DNA of 64,000 nucleotides from Planctomycetota bacterium (GCA_015654675.1 JAATGM010000060.1:62001-126000), one strand, 5' to 3'. Positions 1 through 8,962 are shown, counted from the first letter of the stretch. Made by a program: numbers and translations. Notes: generated from the letters alone by a model not told the origin.

Positions 1-316
1 GGTTGCGACCGCCGCCGCCGCCGCCACCGCCGTAGCCGCCGCCACCACCGCCGCCACCTGGGCGACTCTCCTTCGGGCGGGCCTCGTTAACCTTGAGGGC
101 CCGACCGCTGTGGTCCTTGCCGTTCAGGGCAGAAATCGCGGCCTGGGCCTCCTCATCGGAGCCCATTTCAACGAAGCCAAAGCCCTTGCTGTTGCCGGTA
201 TCGCGATCGGAAATGACCTGCGCGCTTCGAACTGAACCGTGAGCCGAGAAGAGAGTTTCGAGGTCTGAGCCGGTCACGTTGTAGCCCAGATTCCCGACGT
301 AAAGTTTCCTGCCCAT
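1..316 (-). CDS. Glycine-rich RRM RNA-binding protein (C-terminus beyond left edge)
   Basis: Starts at the ATG ending at 316 and runs off the left edge, so only about 105 residues are visible. An RRM fold is clear: an RNP2 motif (LYVGNL, residues 5-10) and an RNP1 motif (KGFGFVEM, residues 44-51), each with the aromatic residues that stack on RNA bases. The RRM is followed by a run of Gly and Tyr (GGGGGYGG type), which accounts for the GCC/ACC repeats at positions 1-60. This is the layout of small bacterial Rbp/glycine-rich proteins, which bind single-stranded RNA and are often cold-responsive; that role here is inferred from the family. A good promoter lies about 170 bases upstream, giving a long leader. 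Confidence 0.9.
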   Translation of the reverse strand, partial: MGRKLYVGNLGYNVTGSDLETLFSAHGSVRSAQVISDRDTGNSKGFGFVEMGSDEEAQAAISALNGKDHSGRALKVNEARPKESRPGGGGGGGGYGGGGGGGGRN

Positions 317-485
317 ATGATCTCCAGAAATGCAGGATTCGGACCCGTTCTTTTGCTTTCAGGGTCGCGTTGAAAGAGGCCGAAGGTCGGCCCAAGCGGA
401 AGGACAGGCGAGAGAGCGTACGAGGCGCAGAACGAACTCACGTGTTCGCAGACCTGAAACTCGATCGTCGAACCTACCGGGTTGC

Positions 486-514
486 ATGATAGTCCCGGCC
501 CGGCTGCGTGTCCA
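486..514 (-). promoter_or_regulatory. Sigma70-like promoter for the RRM gene, long leader
   Basis: Read on the minus strand: TGGACA (509-514), a 17-base spacer, then TATCAT (486-491), each box 5 of 6 to consensus. The expected start near 479 leaves an untranslated leader of about 160 bases before the ATG at 316. The whole gap 317-634 otherwise holds only the upstream side of the divergent deacetylase gene, whose ATG at 635 is preceded by an AGGAG about 11 bases away; I see no further gene in it. Confidence 0.6.
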
Positions 515-634
515 GTCCTGCTGAACCGGGAGGTCGCGTTGCCCCGTTCCGGGGAGGGTCCTATCATCGCCCCGATCCAGGTGTTGCAGTCGCCTTGGAA
601 TAGGTGTTTTCCCTGAAACAGGAGTTCGTCCGGT

Positions 635-1393
635 ATGGCTGAGCAGCTCGATATCATTTTCACGGCACCCCATCCGGATGACCTTGAAATCGGGTGCGGC
701 GGATGGATCGCAAAGCTCGTCAAACAGGGGTATCGCGTCGGGATGATTCATCTGACGACCGGCGAGCCAACCCCGCTTGGTTCGCTCGAGATTCGCGCGA
801 AGGAATCGGCCGAGGCGGCGAAGGTGCTTGGGGCGACGCATGTCGAGACGCTGGGGCTGACCAATCGGGAGTTGATGGATGGGCCCACGACGCGATATGC
901 GCTGGCGACCGTTTTACGTCGCTTCCGACCGCGCGTTTTGGTAGGCATTGCGGGCAAGACCGTGGCGGCTTCGCCCGACCATCTGCAGGCGCAGCTCATT
1001 ACCGAGGCGGCACGTTTCTATTCGCAATTGACCAAGTGGGATGACCGCTTTGGCCACACGGCGCCGCACCGCGTGGATCATCTGGTTTACCGGCCGATCG
1101 CCCGGACGGCGGAGAACATGCTTTTTCCGGCGTCGTTCGCGGTCGACATCAAGGACACGATTGAGCAAAAGATTGCGGCGGTGGCGTGCTACAAATCGCA
1201 GTTTCCGTCCGAGCGGTTTGCCGGGCTGCGGCACTGGTTGAATTCGATGGCGGGGTACGAGGGCGGGCTGGTGGGCTACGATTTTGGCGAACTGTATGCG
1301 CTGCCGCGGCCGCTCGGGTTTGAGGACCCGATGCCGCTATTTGGCGAGTGGCCGAGGATGAACCCGATCAAGATGAAGGCGGATCAGGAGTAG
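635..1393 (+). CDS. PIG-L/LmbE family N-deacetylase, BshB1-like
   Basis: 252 residues. The family metal motif (PHPDD, residues 12-16) and the distal SPDH (113-116) supply the likely zinc ligands His13, Asp16 and His116; Asp15 is the expected general base. The family removes acetyl groups from GlcNAc conjugates. The length, the motif spacing and the H-x-P segment near residue 145 resemble BshB1, which deacetylates GlcNAc-malate in bacillithiol synthesis. No bshA or bshC is in the window, so the substrate is inferred only. An AGGAG lies upstream of the ATG. It converges with the bL34 gene, 12 bases apart. Confidence 0.85.
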   Translation: MAEQLDIIFTAPHPDDLEIGCGGWIAKLVKQGYRVGMIHLTTGEPTPLGSLEIRAKESAEAAKVLGATHVETLGLTNRELMDGPTTRYALATVLRRFRPRVLVGIAGKTVAASPDHLQAQLITEAARFYSQLTKWDDRFGHTAPHRVDHLVYRPIARTAENMLFPASFAVDIKDTIEQKIAAVACYKSQFPSERFAGLRHWLNSMAGYEGGLVGYDFGELYALPRPLGFEDPMPLFGEWPRMNPIKMKADQE

Positions 1394-1405
1394 GAGCGGG
1401 GCCTA

Positions 1406-1540
1406 TCAGTCGATGCTGACCTTCCGGCCGCGTCGTCGGCGCCGGGCGATCAGCTTTCGGCCGCCCTTGCGTTTCATGCGGGCGCGAAAACCCTGCTTTC
1501 GCTTGCGTTTGCGGTGGCTGATTCGATGTGGGTAATGCAT
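1406..1540 (-). CDS. rpmH: 50S ribosomal protein bL34
   Basis: 44 residues, very rich in Arg and Lys, with the bL34 core (KRKQGFRARMKRKGGRKLIARRR in pattern), a component of the large ribosomal subunit. The ATG at 1540 is preceded by GAGGAAG at good spacing. A longer in-frame reading to 1597 would run into the promoter, so the short form is preferred. In many bacteria rpmH is followed by rnpA; here the downstream neighbour is the convergent deacetylase gene and no rnpA is seen. Confidence 0.95.
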   Translation of the reverse strand: MHYPHRISHRKRKRKQGFRARMKRKGGRKLIARRRRRGRKVSID

Positions 1541-1576
1541 GGGCTTCCTCGATTTCGTCTGTGATTTTCGGGGTGC

Positions 1577-1605
1577 AGTGTAGGGCCGGTTACGCATTTG
1601 GGCAA
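1577..1605 (-). promoter_or_regulatory. Sigma70-like promoter for rpmH
   Basis: Minus strand TTGCCC (1600-1605), 17-base spacer, TACACT (1577-1582), each 4 of 6 to consensus. It would start transcription about 30 bases before the rpmH ATG. Confidence 0.5.
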
Positions 1606-1628
1606 GAGTGACTTCGGTGCGAAAGGGT

Positions 1629-1656
1629 TTGACATGGCGAGTGGGCGAGATAAACT
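1629..1656 (+). promoter_or_regulatory. Sigma70-like promoter for the H1-like gene
   Basis: Perfect TTGACA (1629-1634), 16-base spacer, TAAACT (1651-1656). The expected start near 1663 lies about 57 bases before the ATG at 1720. It is arranged back to back with the rpmH promoter. Confidence 0.55.
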
Positions 1657-1719
1657 GGTTCGCTGATAGTTTTGGGACTAACCGATCCCGGGCTGGTCCC
1701 GGCGGGCGGAGATTCGGCG

Positions 1720-1929
1720 ATGAAGGAATACGACGCGTTGAAGCAGTTGGTAGAGGCCGCGGCGGACGACGTGGCGAAGGCCGAGGGCGGCAACAAGGCC
1801 GCCGGGACGCGCGTTCGCAAGTCGATGCAGGACATCAAGAACGCCGCACAGGAAGTGCGCAAGAAGATCCTCGAGGTTCGTTCCGCCGAGGGCAGCGGCT
1901 CGCCTGACAAACCGACGGCGGCCACGTGA
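1720..1929 (+). CDS. Histone H1/Hc1-like DNA-binding protein
   Basis: 69 residues. The core (ALKQLVEAAADDVAKAEGGNKAAGTRVRKS and following) matches the small Hc1-type helical domain described in Chlamydiae and common in Planctomycetota: two amphipathic helices with a conserved GNKAA(G)xRVRK stretch and a basic second helix. The Hc1 family compacts DNA. The long Lys/Ala/Pro tail of chlamydial Hc1 is absent, so this is the globular part only. The start is set by the GGAG just upstream of 1720 and by the promoter at 1629-1656. Any nucleoid role here is inferred from the family. Confidence 0.8.
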   Translation: MKEYDALKQLVEAAADDVAKAEGGNKAAGTRVRKSMQDIKNAAQEVRKKILEVRSAEGSGSPDKPTAAT

Positions 1930-2012
1930 TCGCGTTTCGCTATCGGCACAAGCTTGGCGCCGGGGCGCCCAGTATTACTGCGCGTTAGCGACGGCGGCCA
2001 AACGACTAAAGC

Positions 2013-2489
2013 ATGCCACCTACCCCCTTTTTTGACCTCAGTACTGTCGACCTGAATCAGGTCGTCGCGACGCGCGAAGACATCTACAAGGTGTTGCCGC
2101 AGCGGTACGAATTCGAGACGATCGACGGCGTCCTGCACATCGACTCTGAGCAGGAGCTGATGGTCGCCTATCGAGATATCAAGGCCGACGAGTGGTGGTG
2201 CCGGGGGCATCTGCCGGGCCGGCCGATCTTTCCGGGCGTCCTGATGGTCGAGACGGCTGCCCAGATGGCGGCGTATTACTCGGCAGTCATCCAGAAAGAC
2301 AAGCGATTCATGGCGTTCGGGGGAATCGATGACGTGAAGTTTCGCGACACGATTTCGCCGCCGGCACGCATGATCCTGATCGGCCGCGCGTTGGAGATCC
2401 GTAACCGGCGGACGGTTGTTGAGATTCAGGGATTCGTCAACGATCGGATGATCTTCACGGGCAAGATCACGGGGCTGCCGATCGAATGA
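2013..2489 (+). CDS. 3-hydroxyacyl-ACP dehydratase, FabZ-type hotdog protein
   Basis: 158 residues. The FabZ active-site signature is present as RGHLPGRPIFPG followed by LMVETAAQ, with catalytic His66 and Glu80. FabZ removes water from 3-hydroxyacyl-ACP in fatty acid elongation and works as a cytosolic hotdog-fold dimer. Planctomycetota often have several paralogues and no other fab gene is nearby, so I give no symbol. No strong ribosome binding site is seen. The next gene follows 28 bases later on the same strand. Confidence 0.85.
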   Translation: MPPTPFFDLSTVDLNQVVATREDIYKVLPQRYEFETIDGVLHIDSEQELMVAYRDIKADEWWCRGHLPGRPIFPGVLMVETAAQMAAYYSAVIQKDKRFMAFGGIDDVKFRDTISPPARMILIGRALEIRNRRTVVEIQGFVNDRMIFTGKITGLPIE

Positions 2490-2517
2490 CGGTTGCGATC
2501 CGCGACAGATTCATCGG

Positions 2518-4164
2518 ATGACAGCTATCAGCGGCGATCGCTCGCTGCCGGCGCCGGCCGGCGACCGCGGTGCCGCTCAGCCGATCTGGCCGATTCTGGC
2601 CGCGGCCTGCTTTATTTTTCTGCTACTACGAATTCAGACGGCATCGATCGCGCTGGAGCGCGACGAAGGGGAATATGCATATATCGCGCAGCGAATGCTG
2701 GCCGGGGACGTTCCGTATCGGGACGTGTTCGACCAGAAGCCGCCGGGGGTGTTCCTGGCGTATCTCGCGCCGGTCGCGATGTTCGGCACGTCGGTCCGGG
2801 CGATTCATTGGGCGATGTTCGCGTGGTCGGCACTGACGGCGTGGGCGCTGTTCGGGGTCGGTCGGGAGGTCGCAAATCGCGCGGCCGCCGCATGGGCGGT
2901 GCTGGTGTTCGCGGTCATCACGATTGAACCATCGTGGCTGGCGACAGCAGCCAATACAGAGCAATTCATGCTGCTGCCACTGGTGCTTAGCGTCTGGTTT
3001 GTGCTGCGCGGCTGCCGATCGGAGCACTTGTGGTGGTGGATCGGCGCGGGGGTGGCGGCGATGACGGCCTGCTGGTTCAAGCAGGTGGCGATAACGAATA
3101 TCGCATTTCTTGTTTTGCTGGCGGAATGGCGCTGGCGCACACCGGGGGTGGTCCGGGTGCGACGGATGAGAGCGGGGGTTGCGTTTGCCGGGGGGATGAT
3201 TGCGGCCGCGGCACCGGTGGTCGGCTATTTCGCCTTACGCGGCGCACTGGGGCCGTTTGTGGATTGCGTCTGGCGGCACAACGTAACGTACGCGACCAGC
3301 GTTCGGTTTAGCGTCGGAATACAACTGCTGCGGATGAGTCTGGAGCGGCAGGCCGGGGGACTGTGGCCAGTCTGGTTGCTTTCGGCGGCGACGTTGGTGG
3401 ATTGGCGGCGCGCGGCTCGTAGTGAGGCGGCGGTGTGCCTGGCATGGTTTCTGGCCTCGGCGGCCGGCGTTTCGATCGGCTTCTATTTCCGGGATCACTA
3501 TTTTATTCAACTCGCGCCGCCGCTGGCGCTGGCGGCGGGAATCGCGTGCGCGCGGCTGACGGCGATTCCGGCTCGACCGAGCATGCGGATGGGCCTTGGA
3601 TTGGCGGCGGGGTTGCTGGTAGCCGGGGCGCCGTTGATCACGCACCGGCGATTCTTTTTCGCGACGTCGGGCAAAGAGCAATCGCTGGAATTGTATGGAA
3701 TGTCGCCGTTCGCGTTGAACGATGAGCTGGCGGCGGTGATTCGGGCGCAGACAAAGCCGGACGATCGCGTATTGATCTTTGGTTCGGAGCCGCAACTGCT
3801 GTTTCAGGCGGAGCGGCGGAGCGCAACGCGGTACATCTTGTTTTATCCGCTGATGATGGGGCTGCCACGCGAACTGGATCGACAGCACGAGGCGTTCGCT
3901 GAGATCAGCGCTAACCCGCCGCAGTGCGTCGTGTGGACCAACGTGCAGACTTCGTTGCTGATGCAGCCGGAGACGAACCGGTTCCTGCACGACGCGGTGG
4001 GCGGGATGCTGGTGAAGGACTATCGCATCGTGGCAGCGCGGCTAATTGACGGGGGTGTGATGCGTTTCCTTACCGATCCGGGTGAGGCGACGGCGGCGTG
4101 GAACACGGCGCCACGGAGCGGGGGAGCCATGATCGTGGACATGGTGGTGCTGGTCAGGAAGTAG
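2518..4164 (+). CDS. GT39/ArnT-type multi-membrane-span glycosyltransferase
   Basis: 548 residues. After a first membrane helix (about 24-40) comes an acidic loop with RDEGEYAY (48-55) and FDQKPPG, the hallmark of the dolichyl/undecaprenyl-phosphate-sugar-dependent GT39/GT83 superfamily. About ten further hydrophobic helices follow, then a soluble C-terminal part from about residue 390. Such enzymes move a sugar from a lipid carrier to a protein or lipid on the outer face of the inner membrane. The acceptor cannot be told from the sequence. It converges with the PilB-type gene (4168), 3 bases apart. Confidence 0.8.
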   Translation: MTAISGDRSLPAPAGDRGAAQPIWPILAAACFIFLLLRIQTASIALERDEGEYAYIAQRMLAGDVPYRDVFDQKPPGVFLAYLAPVAMFGTSVRAIHWAMFAWSALTAWALFGVGREVANRAAAAWAVLVFAVITIEPSWLATAANTEQFMLLPLVLSVWFVLRGCRSEHLWWWIGAGVAAMTACWFKQVAITNIAFLVLLAEWRWRTPGVVRVRRMRAGVAFAGGMIAAAAPVVGYFALRGALGPFVDCVWRHNVTYATSVRFSVGIQLLRMSLERQAGGLWPVWLLSAATLVDWRRAARSEAAVCLAWFLASAAGVSIGFYFRDHYFIQLAPPLALAAGIACARLTAIPARPSMRMGLGLAAGLLVAGAPLITHRRFFFATSGKEQSLELYGMSPFALNDELAAVIRAQTKPDDRVLIFGSEPQLLFQAERRSATRYILFYPLMMGLPRELDRQHEAFAEISANPPQCVVWTNVQTSLLMQPETNRFLHDAVGGMLVKDYRIVAARLIDGGVMRFLTDPGEATAAWNTAPRSGGAMIVDMVVLVRK

Positions 4165-4167
4165 GGA

Positions 4168-5925
4168 TTAGCCCTCGTCGCTGAGCGTTTCGCGCGAGAC
4201 TTCGTCGATGGTCGTGATGCCGTCGAAGACCGCGAGCAGGCCGGCCTCGCGCAGGGTGCGCATTCCCTTTTTGCGGGCGAGAACGCGGAGCACGTTGGAA
4301 CTGGCGCGCTGCATGATCAGTTCGCGCATTTCATCGTCCAATGTCATGATCTCGTAAAGCGCCGATCGGCCCTTGTATCCGGTGTTGTTGCAGTTGTCGC
4401 AGCCCTTTCCGTAGTAGAACGTCTTGCCCGCGACATCGTCGGGGCGAAGCTCCAACTCCATCAGCAATTGCTCGGTGGGCTGAAACGCGGTTCGGCAGTA
4501 GCGGCAGATTTTTCGGATGAGCCGCTGGGCGACGACACCTTCGAGCGTGGCGGTCAGGAGGAACGGCTCCATGCCGAGGTCGACGAGTCGGGCGATGGTG
4601 GAGGGGGCGTCGTTGGTGTGGACGGTGGTGAGCACCAAGTGGCCGGTGAGTGAGGCCTGCACTGAGATCTGGGCCGTTTCGAGGTCGCGAACTTCGCCGA
4701 CGAGGATGACGTCGGGATCCTGCCGCAAGAAGCTGCGCAGAGCCCTGGCGAAGGTCAGACCCTGCTCGGCGTTGACCTGGCATTGAACGAGACCGTCGAT
4801 GTCGTATTCGACCGGGTCCTCGGCCGTGAGGATTTTGGTGTCAATGGTGTTGAGCTTGTTAAGGGCGGCATAGAGCGTGGTCGTCTTTCCGGAGCCGGTT
4901 GGGCCGGTGACGATGACGACGCCGTGCGGCTTGTCGATGAGCTGGAGGTATTTTTTCAGGTCGTCTTCGCGGAAGCCGAGCTTTTCGACGTCGAGCGTGA
5001 CGGCCGACCGATCGAGAATACGCATGACGACGCTCTCGCCGAACATGGTCGGGAGGACGGCGACGCGAAGGTCGATCGGGTTGCCGTGGAGCTGGAGGCG
5101 GATGCGGCCGTCCTGCGGGAGGCGACGCTCGGCGATGTCCAGGTTGGCCATGACCTTGATACGGCTGGCGATGGCGAGGGCGAGGAAGCGGGGCGGCGGC
5201 TGCATTTCGTAGAGCACGCCGTCGATTCGGTAGCGGAGTTTGTATTCGTCCTCGAATGGCTCGAAGTGAACGTCGGCCGCCTTGTCCTGAACGGCCTTGT
5301 AGAGGATGAGCTGCAAGAGCCGCTTGACGGGGGCCGCGTCGGCGAGGTGTTTGATGTCTTCGAGATCGAGACTTTCGCCGCGATTTTCGAATTGCGAGAG
5401 ATCGTCGTCGCCGGTCGCCTCGTTGATGATGTCCTGAATGCTCTCCCCGCCGCCTTCGGGATAGTAGCGCGTCAGGGCGGCGGTGATCTGCTCCTCATTG
5501 GCGATGAGGGCGCGGATGTTGAAGCCCATCATGAGCTTGATGTCGTCAATCGCGTTGAAGTTTTCGGGAGACGCCAGTGCCACGGAGAGCGTGTTGGTGG
5601 CCTGATCGAACTCGACCGGGATGACGCGGTAAGAGCGGGCCATCTGAGCGTTGAACGACTTGATGACTTCGGGCTTGACGTCGACCTTGTCGAGATTGAT
5701 GGGCTCCATGCCCATCTGGGCTGCGAGGGCGGTGACAAGGTCGACCTCTGTGATGTATCCGAGATCGATCAGAATCTGGCCGATCGGACCTTTTTTTGCC
5801 TTCTGCACTGCCAGGGCTTCGTGGACCTGCTCAGCGGTGAGCTTGCCCATTTTGCGAAGGATGCGTCCAAGCGGGCGGCCCTTGTACTGGGCGACCGAGG
5901 AGGGTTTTGAAAGGGTGTCGGCCAT
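4168..5925 (-). CDS. Type IV pilus/type II secretion assembly ATPase (PilB/GspE family), copy 1
   Basis: 585 residues, full family length. An N-terminal MshEN-type domain (about 15-155) precedes the ATPase core: Walker A GPTGSGKTT (341-349), Asp box around 368-374, Walker B VILVGEVRD (406-414), His box (TTVHTNDA), and the four-Cys zinc site C474/C477 with C509/C512. These hexameric motors drive pilin or pseudopilin polymerisation at the inner membrane. An ATG with GGAG seven bases upstream fixes the start. It is first downstream of pilT on the same strand (30 bases), as in a small ATPase operon. No platform protein (PilC/GspF) gene is in the window. Confidence 0.93.
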   Translation of the reverse strand: MADTLSKPSSVAQYKGRPLGRILRKMGKLTAEQVHEALAVQKAKKGPIGQILIDLGYITEVDLVTALAAQMGMEPINLDKVDVKPEVIKSFNAQMARSYRVIPVEFDQATNTLSVALASPENFNAIDDIKLMMGFNIRALIANEEQITAALTRYYPEGGGESIQDIINEATGDDDLSQFENRGESLDLEDIKHLADAAPVKRLLQLILYKAVQDKAADVHFEPFEDEYKLRYRIDGVLYEMQPPPRFLALAIASRIKVMANLDIAERRLPQDGRIRLQLHGNPIDLRVAVLPTMFGESVVMRILDRSAVTLDVEKLGFREDDLKKYLQLIDKPHGVVIVTGPTGSGKTTTLYAALNKLNTIDTKILTAEDPVEYDIDGLVQCQVNAEQGLTFARALRSFLRQDPDVILVGEVRDLETAQISVQASLTGHLVLTTVHTNDAPSTIARLVDLGMEPFLLTATLEGVVAQRLIRKICRYCRTAFQPTEQLLMELELRPDDVAGKTFYYGKGCDNCNNTGYKGRSALYEIMTLDDEMRELIMQRASSNVLRVLARKKGMRTLREAGLLAVFDGITTIDEVSRETLSDEG

Positions 5926-5955
5926 GATCGACTCCGGTCCGATGTCGCGGACTGC

Positions 5956-7098
5956 TTACTTTGCCTCGTCGCCTTCGTCCTGAGGTTGGATGCCGCTTCC
6001 CAGCAAGGCAGCTTCGCCGGCTTCGTGCAGCTTGCCGGCTTTTTCCAATTTTTCCTGCATGTCGCCGGGTTGCCGGCAGCGTTCGAGCATGTCGTCGGCG
6101 GTGATCAATCCGCGCTCGTAAAGCGACCAAAGGTGATCGTCCAACAACTGCATGCCGTACTTCTTGCCGGTCTGGATGGCCGAGTCGATTCGGAAGGTTT
6201 TGTTTTCGCGGATGAGGTTGGCGATGGCCGGGGTGACGACAAGGAATTCGTAGGCGGCGCACATTCCGCTCGGAATTCGCGGCATGAGCGCCTGGCTGAG
6301 GACGGCGATGAGCGAGGTCGAGAGCTGAACGCGAATCTGCTCCTGCTGCTCGTGCGGGAAGGCGTCGATGATTCGGTTGACCGTACCCTGGCAGCCGGTG
6401 GTGTGCAGCGTTCCGAAGACCAAGTGGCCAGTCTCGGCCGCGCGAATGGCGGACTCGATGGTTTCAAGGTCGCGCATTTCACCGACGAGGATCACGTCGG
6501 GATCCTGTCGCAGGGCGCGGCGGAGGGCTTCGGAGAAGCTCGGGACGTCGTTGCCGACCTCGCGCTGGTTGATGATCGATTTCTTGTGCGAGTGGTAGTA
6601 CTCGATCGGGTCTTCGACGGTGACGATGTGCTTGTCCATCTCGGTGTTGATGTAGTTGAGCATCGTCGCGAGGGAGGTGGTTTTGCCGGAACCGGTCGGG
6701 CCGGTGACGAGGAAAAGGCCGCGCGGCCGGCTGCATAGGGCTTTGCAGATGCGGGGCAGGCCGATTTCATCGAACGAGAGAAATCGGGAGGGAATGAGCC
6801 GCAGCACGAGCGAGACGTTGCCCTTCTGCTTGAAGACGGAGACGCGGAAGCGGCCGGCATCGCCAAAGGCGAAGCCGAAGTCGGTGCCGCCTTCTTCCTG
6901 GAGCTCCTGCTGGTTTCGGTCGGGCGTAATGGCCTTCATCAGGGCCACGGTGTCTTCCGGCTCGAGCACTTTGGTTTCGAGCGATCGGAGGTGGCCGTGA
7001 AGTCGCAGAACGGGCGGGCGACCTACGGAAAGGTGAATGTCCGCGCCGCCGCGCTTGATGCAGGTCTCCAGGATTCGATCGATATGCAGGGTTGCCAT
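5956..7098 (-). CDS. pilT: Type IV pilus retraction ATPase PilT
   Basis: 380 residues. Domain order is that of PilT: PAS-like N-terminal domain (ADIHLSVGRPPVLRLHG), Walker A GPTGSGKTT (133-141), Walker B VILVGEMRD, His box GTLHTT, and the AIRNLIRE-like retraction motif as AIANLIRE. It lacks the zinc tetracysteine site of the PilB-type enzymes, as expected. PilT depolymerises pili and powers twitching motility. The C-terminal 40 residues are a variable tail. It sits between two PilB-type genes on one strand. Confidence 0.92.
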   Translation of the reverse strand: MATLHIDRILETCIKRGGADIHLSVGRPPVLRLHGHLRSLETKVLEPEDTVALMKAITPDRNQQELQEEGGTDFGFAFGDAGRFRVSVFKQKGNVSLVLRLIPSRFLSFDEIGLPRICKALCSRPRGLFLVTGPTGSGKTTSLATMLNYINTEMDKHIVTVEDPIEYYHSHKKSIINQREVGNDVPSFSEALRRALRQDPDVILVGEMRDLETIESAIRAAETGHLVFGTLHTTGCQGTVNRIIDAFPHEQQEQIRVQLSTSLIAVLSQALMPRIPSGMCAAYEFLVVTPAIANLIRENKTFRIDSAIQTGKKYGMQLLDDHLWSLYERGLITADDMLERCRQPGDMQEKLEKAGKLHEAGEAALLGSGIQPQDEGDEAK

Positions 7099-7171
7099 TT
7101 GTTGTTCTTCAACTCGGGTTCAAGTTCGCCATCCGATGACGGCCTCCGCGGGAAAAGCTGGAAGCGGGACC

Positions 7172-8962
7172 TTACGCCGCGGCGATGCCCTTCTTTTCGT
7201 CGTCGGACTCGCGCTTTTCGCGATCGCCGATCTCTTCCTTTGATTCTGTCTCGATGACGCCCTCAACCTGGGTGCTCCGCATGACTTCATCGGCGGTGGT
7301 CATGCCGGTGATAATCTTGCGCTGCCCGTCCTCCAGCAGCGAACGCATGCCCGCGGCCCTGGCCGCCTTTTGCACCTGGTTCGTCGGCGCTCGTTTGAAG
7401 GCCAGCTCGCGCAGCTCGCTGTTCATGACCAGCACTTCGAAAATGCCCTTTCGACCGCGGTAGCCGGTGTTGTTGCAGCGCCCGCAACCGCGACCGCGAT
7501 AGACCGGGCGCCCCTTGAGCTTCTCCGGAGGGAGGCCGACGAGCCGCAGCACGTACGGGTCGGGGGATGGATTTACCTCTTTGCACTCCTCGCAGATCAC
7601 GCGAATGAGCCGTTGGGCCATGATGGCCTGAATCGAGCTCGCGACGAGGAACGGCTTGATGCCGAGGTCGATCAATCGGGTAATTGCCGATGGCGCGTCG
7701 TTGGTGTGCAGCGTCGAGAAGACAAGATGGCCGGTTAGGGCGGCCTGAATGGCGATTTCGCCGACGGCTCGATCGCGGATTTCGCCGACCAGGACGATGT
7801 TGGGCGCCTGGCGAAGCATGGATCGGAGGATTTTGTCGAAGCCCAACCCGATCTCTTCCTTTACCTGGCACTGATTGATGCCGGGGAAGTTGTATTCGAC
7901 CGGGTCTTCGGCGGTGATGATCTTCTTGTCGGGGCGGTTCAATTCCTGAAGCGCGGCGTAGAGTGTGGTGGTCTTTCCGGAGCCGGTTGGGCCGGTGACC
8001 AGGAAGATTCCGGTCGGTCGCTTGATGATCTTCTGGAAGAGCTCGTAGTCGTCCTGTTCGAAGCCGAGTTTGCCGAGACCGATCTTGACGTTGTCGGGGC
8101 GGAGAATTCGCAAGACGACCGATTCGCCGTGGACGCTCGGGCAGGATGCCACGCGGAAGTCGATATTCGTTCCGCTGATGTTCATCTTGATTCGGCCGTC
8201 GAGCGGGACACGCTTCTCGGCGATGTCCATTCCGGATTGGATTTTCAGGCGGGTGATGACAGCGCCCTGCATGCGCTTGGGGACGTTTTCGCGCTCGATG
8301 CAAACACCGTCAATTCGATAGCGAACGCGGACGCGGTCGGCCATCGGCTCGATGTGAATATCGCTGGCACGCCCGCGGACGGCGTCGGCGATGACCATGT
8401 TGATGAGCTTGATAATAGGGGCGTCGGGGTCTTCGGCCTTTTTCTTGCCGCCGGTTGCGTCTTTGTCGAGCGAATGATCGACCGAGGCATCGAGACTCTT
8501 AGAGAGCTCGTCGAGCGAGGCGTCGGCCGAGTTAAAGATCTTATCGATGTAGGATTTGATTCGCGTTCGCGGGGCCAGAACCGGCTCGATGTTCGCTGCA
8601 CCGCACTGAAACCGAAGCGTGTCGAGTGCTTCAAGGTCGAGCGGGTCGGACATGACGACGCGCAGCTTGCCGTTTTCCTGCGAGAGCGGAAGTACGTCGA
8701 AGCGCTTGATGAGTTTTTCCGGAATCAGCGTGATGGCGTTTGGCGCGATGATGCTGCGAGTCAGCTCGACGTATTCGAGTCCGAATTGGGCCGCGAGGGC
8801 CTTGGCGATTTCATCTTCCGGGCAGAACTCCAGCTCGACCATGGTCTCGCCGATTCGCTTGTGCGTTTTCTGGCTTTGAACGAGGGCCTGCTGAACCTGT
8901 TCGGCGGTAACGACCTTTCGGCCGACGAGAATCTCGCCAAGTTTCTGTTTCAATCGTGCCAT
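7172..8962 (-). CDS. Type IV pilus/type II secretion assembly ATPase (PilB/GspE family), copy 2
   Basis: 596 residues from the ATG at 8962, which has GGAG upstream; a 43-residue in-frame extension to 9091 has no family similarity and was left out. MshEN-type N-terminus (1-135), a charged linker (about 145-180) and the ATPase core with Walker A GPTGSGKTT (324-332), Walker B, His box and two CxxC pairs (CEEC and CGRC). It differs enough from the 4168-5925 protein to be a paralogue, not a recent duplicate. Each copy may serve a different machine (pilus and type II secretion); this is inference. Confidence 0.9.
   Translation of the reverse strand: MARLKQKLGEILVGRKVVTAEQVQQALVQSQKTHKRIGETMVELEFCPEDEIAKALAAQFGLEYVELTRSIIAPNAITLIPEKLIKRFDVLPLSQENGKLRVVMSDPLDLEALDTLRFQCGAANIEPVLAPRTRIKSYIDKIFNSADASLDELSKSLDASVDHSLDKDATGGKKKAEDPDAPIIKLINMVIADAVRGRASDIHIEPMADRVRVRYRIDGVCIERENVPKRMQGAVITRLKIQSGMDIAEKRVPLDGRIKMNISGTNIDFRVASCPSVHGESVVLRILRPDNVKIGLGKLGFEQDDYELFQKIIKRPTGIFLVTGPTGSGKTTTLYAALQELNRPDKKIITAEDPVEYNFPGINQCQVKEEIGLGFDKILRSMLRQAPNIVLVGEIRDRAVGEIAIQAALTGHLVFSTLHTNDAPSAITRLIDLGIKPFLVASSIQAIMAQRLIRVICEECKEVNPSPDPYVLRLVGLPPEKLKGRPVYRGRGCGRCNNTGYRGRKGIFEVLVMNSELRELAFKRAPTNQVQKAARAAGMRSLLEDGQRKIITGMTTADEVMRSTQVEGVIETESKEEIGDREKRESDDEKKGIAAA

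Noticed and set aside
1-60. GCC/ACC repeat run at the left edge
   Set aside because: It encodes the Gly-rich tail of the RRM protein, so it is not an independent repeat or CRISPR.
4783-5910. 375-residue plus-strand frame opposite the PilB-type gene
   Set aside because: Asp/Val-rich shadow; the ATPase on the minus strand has every family motif.
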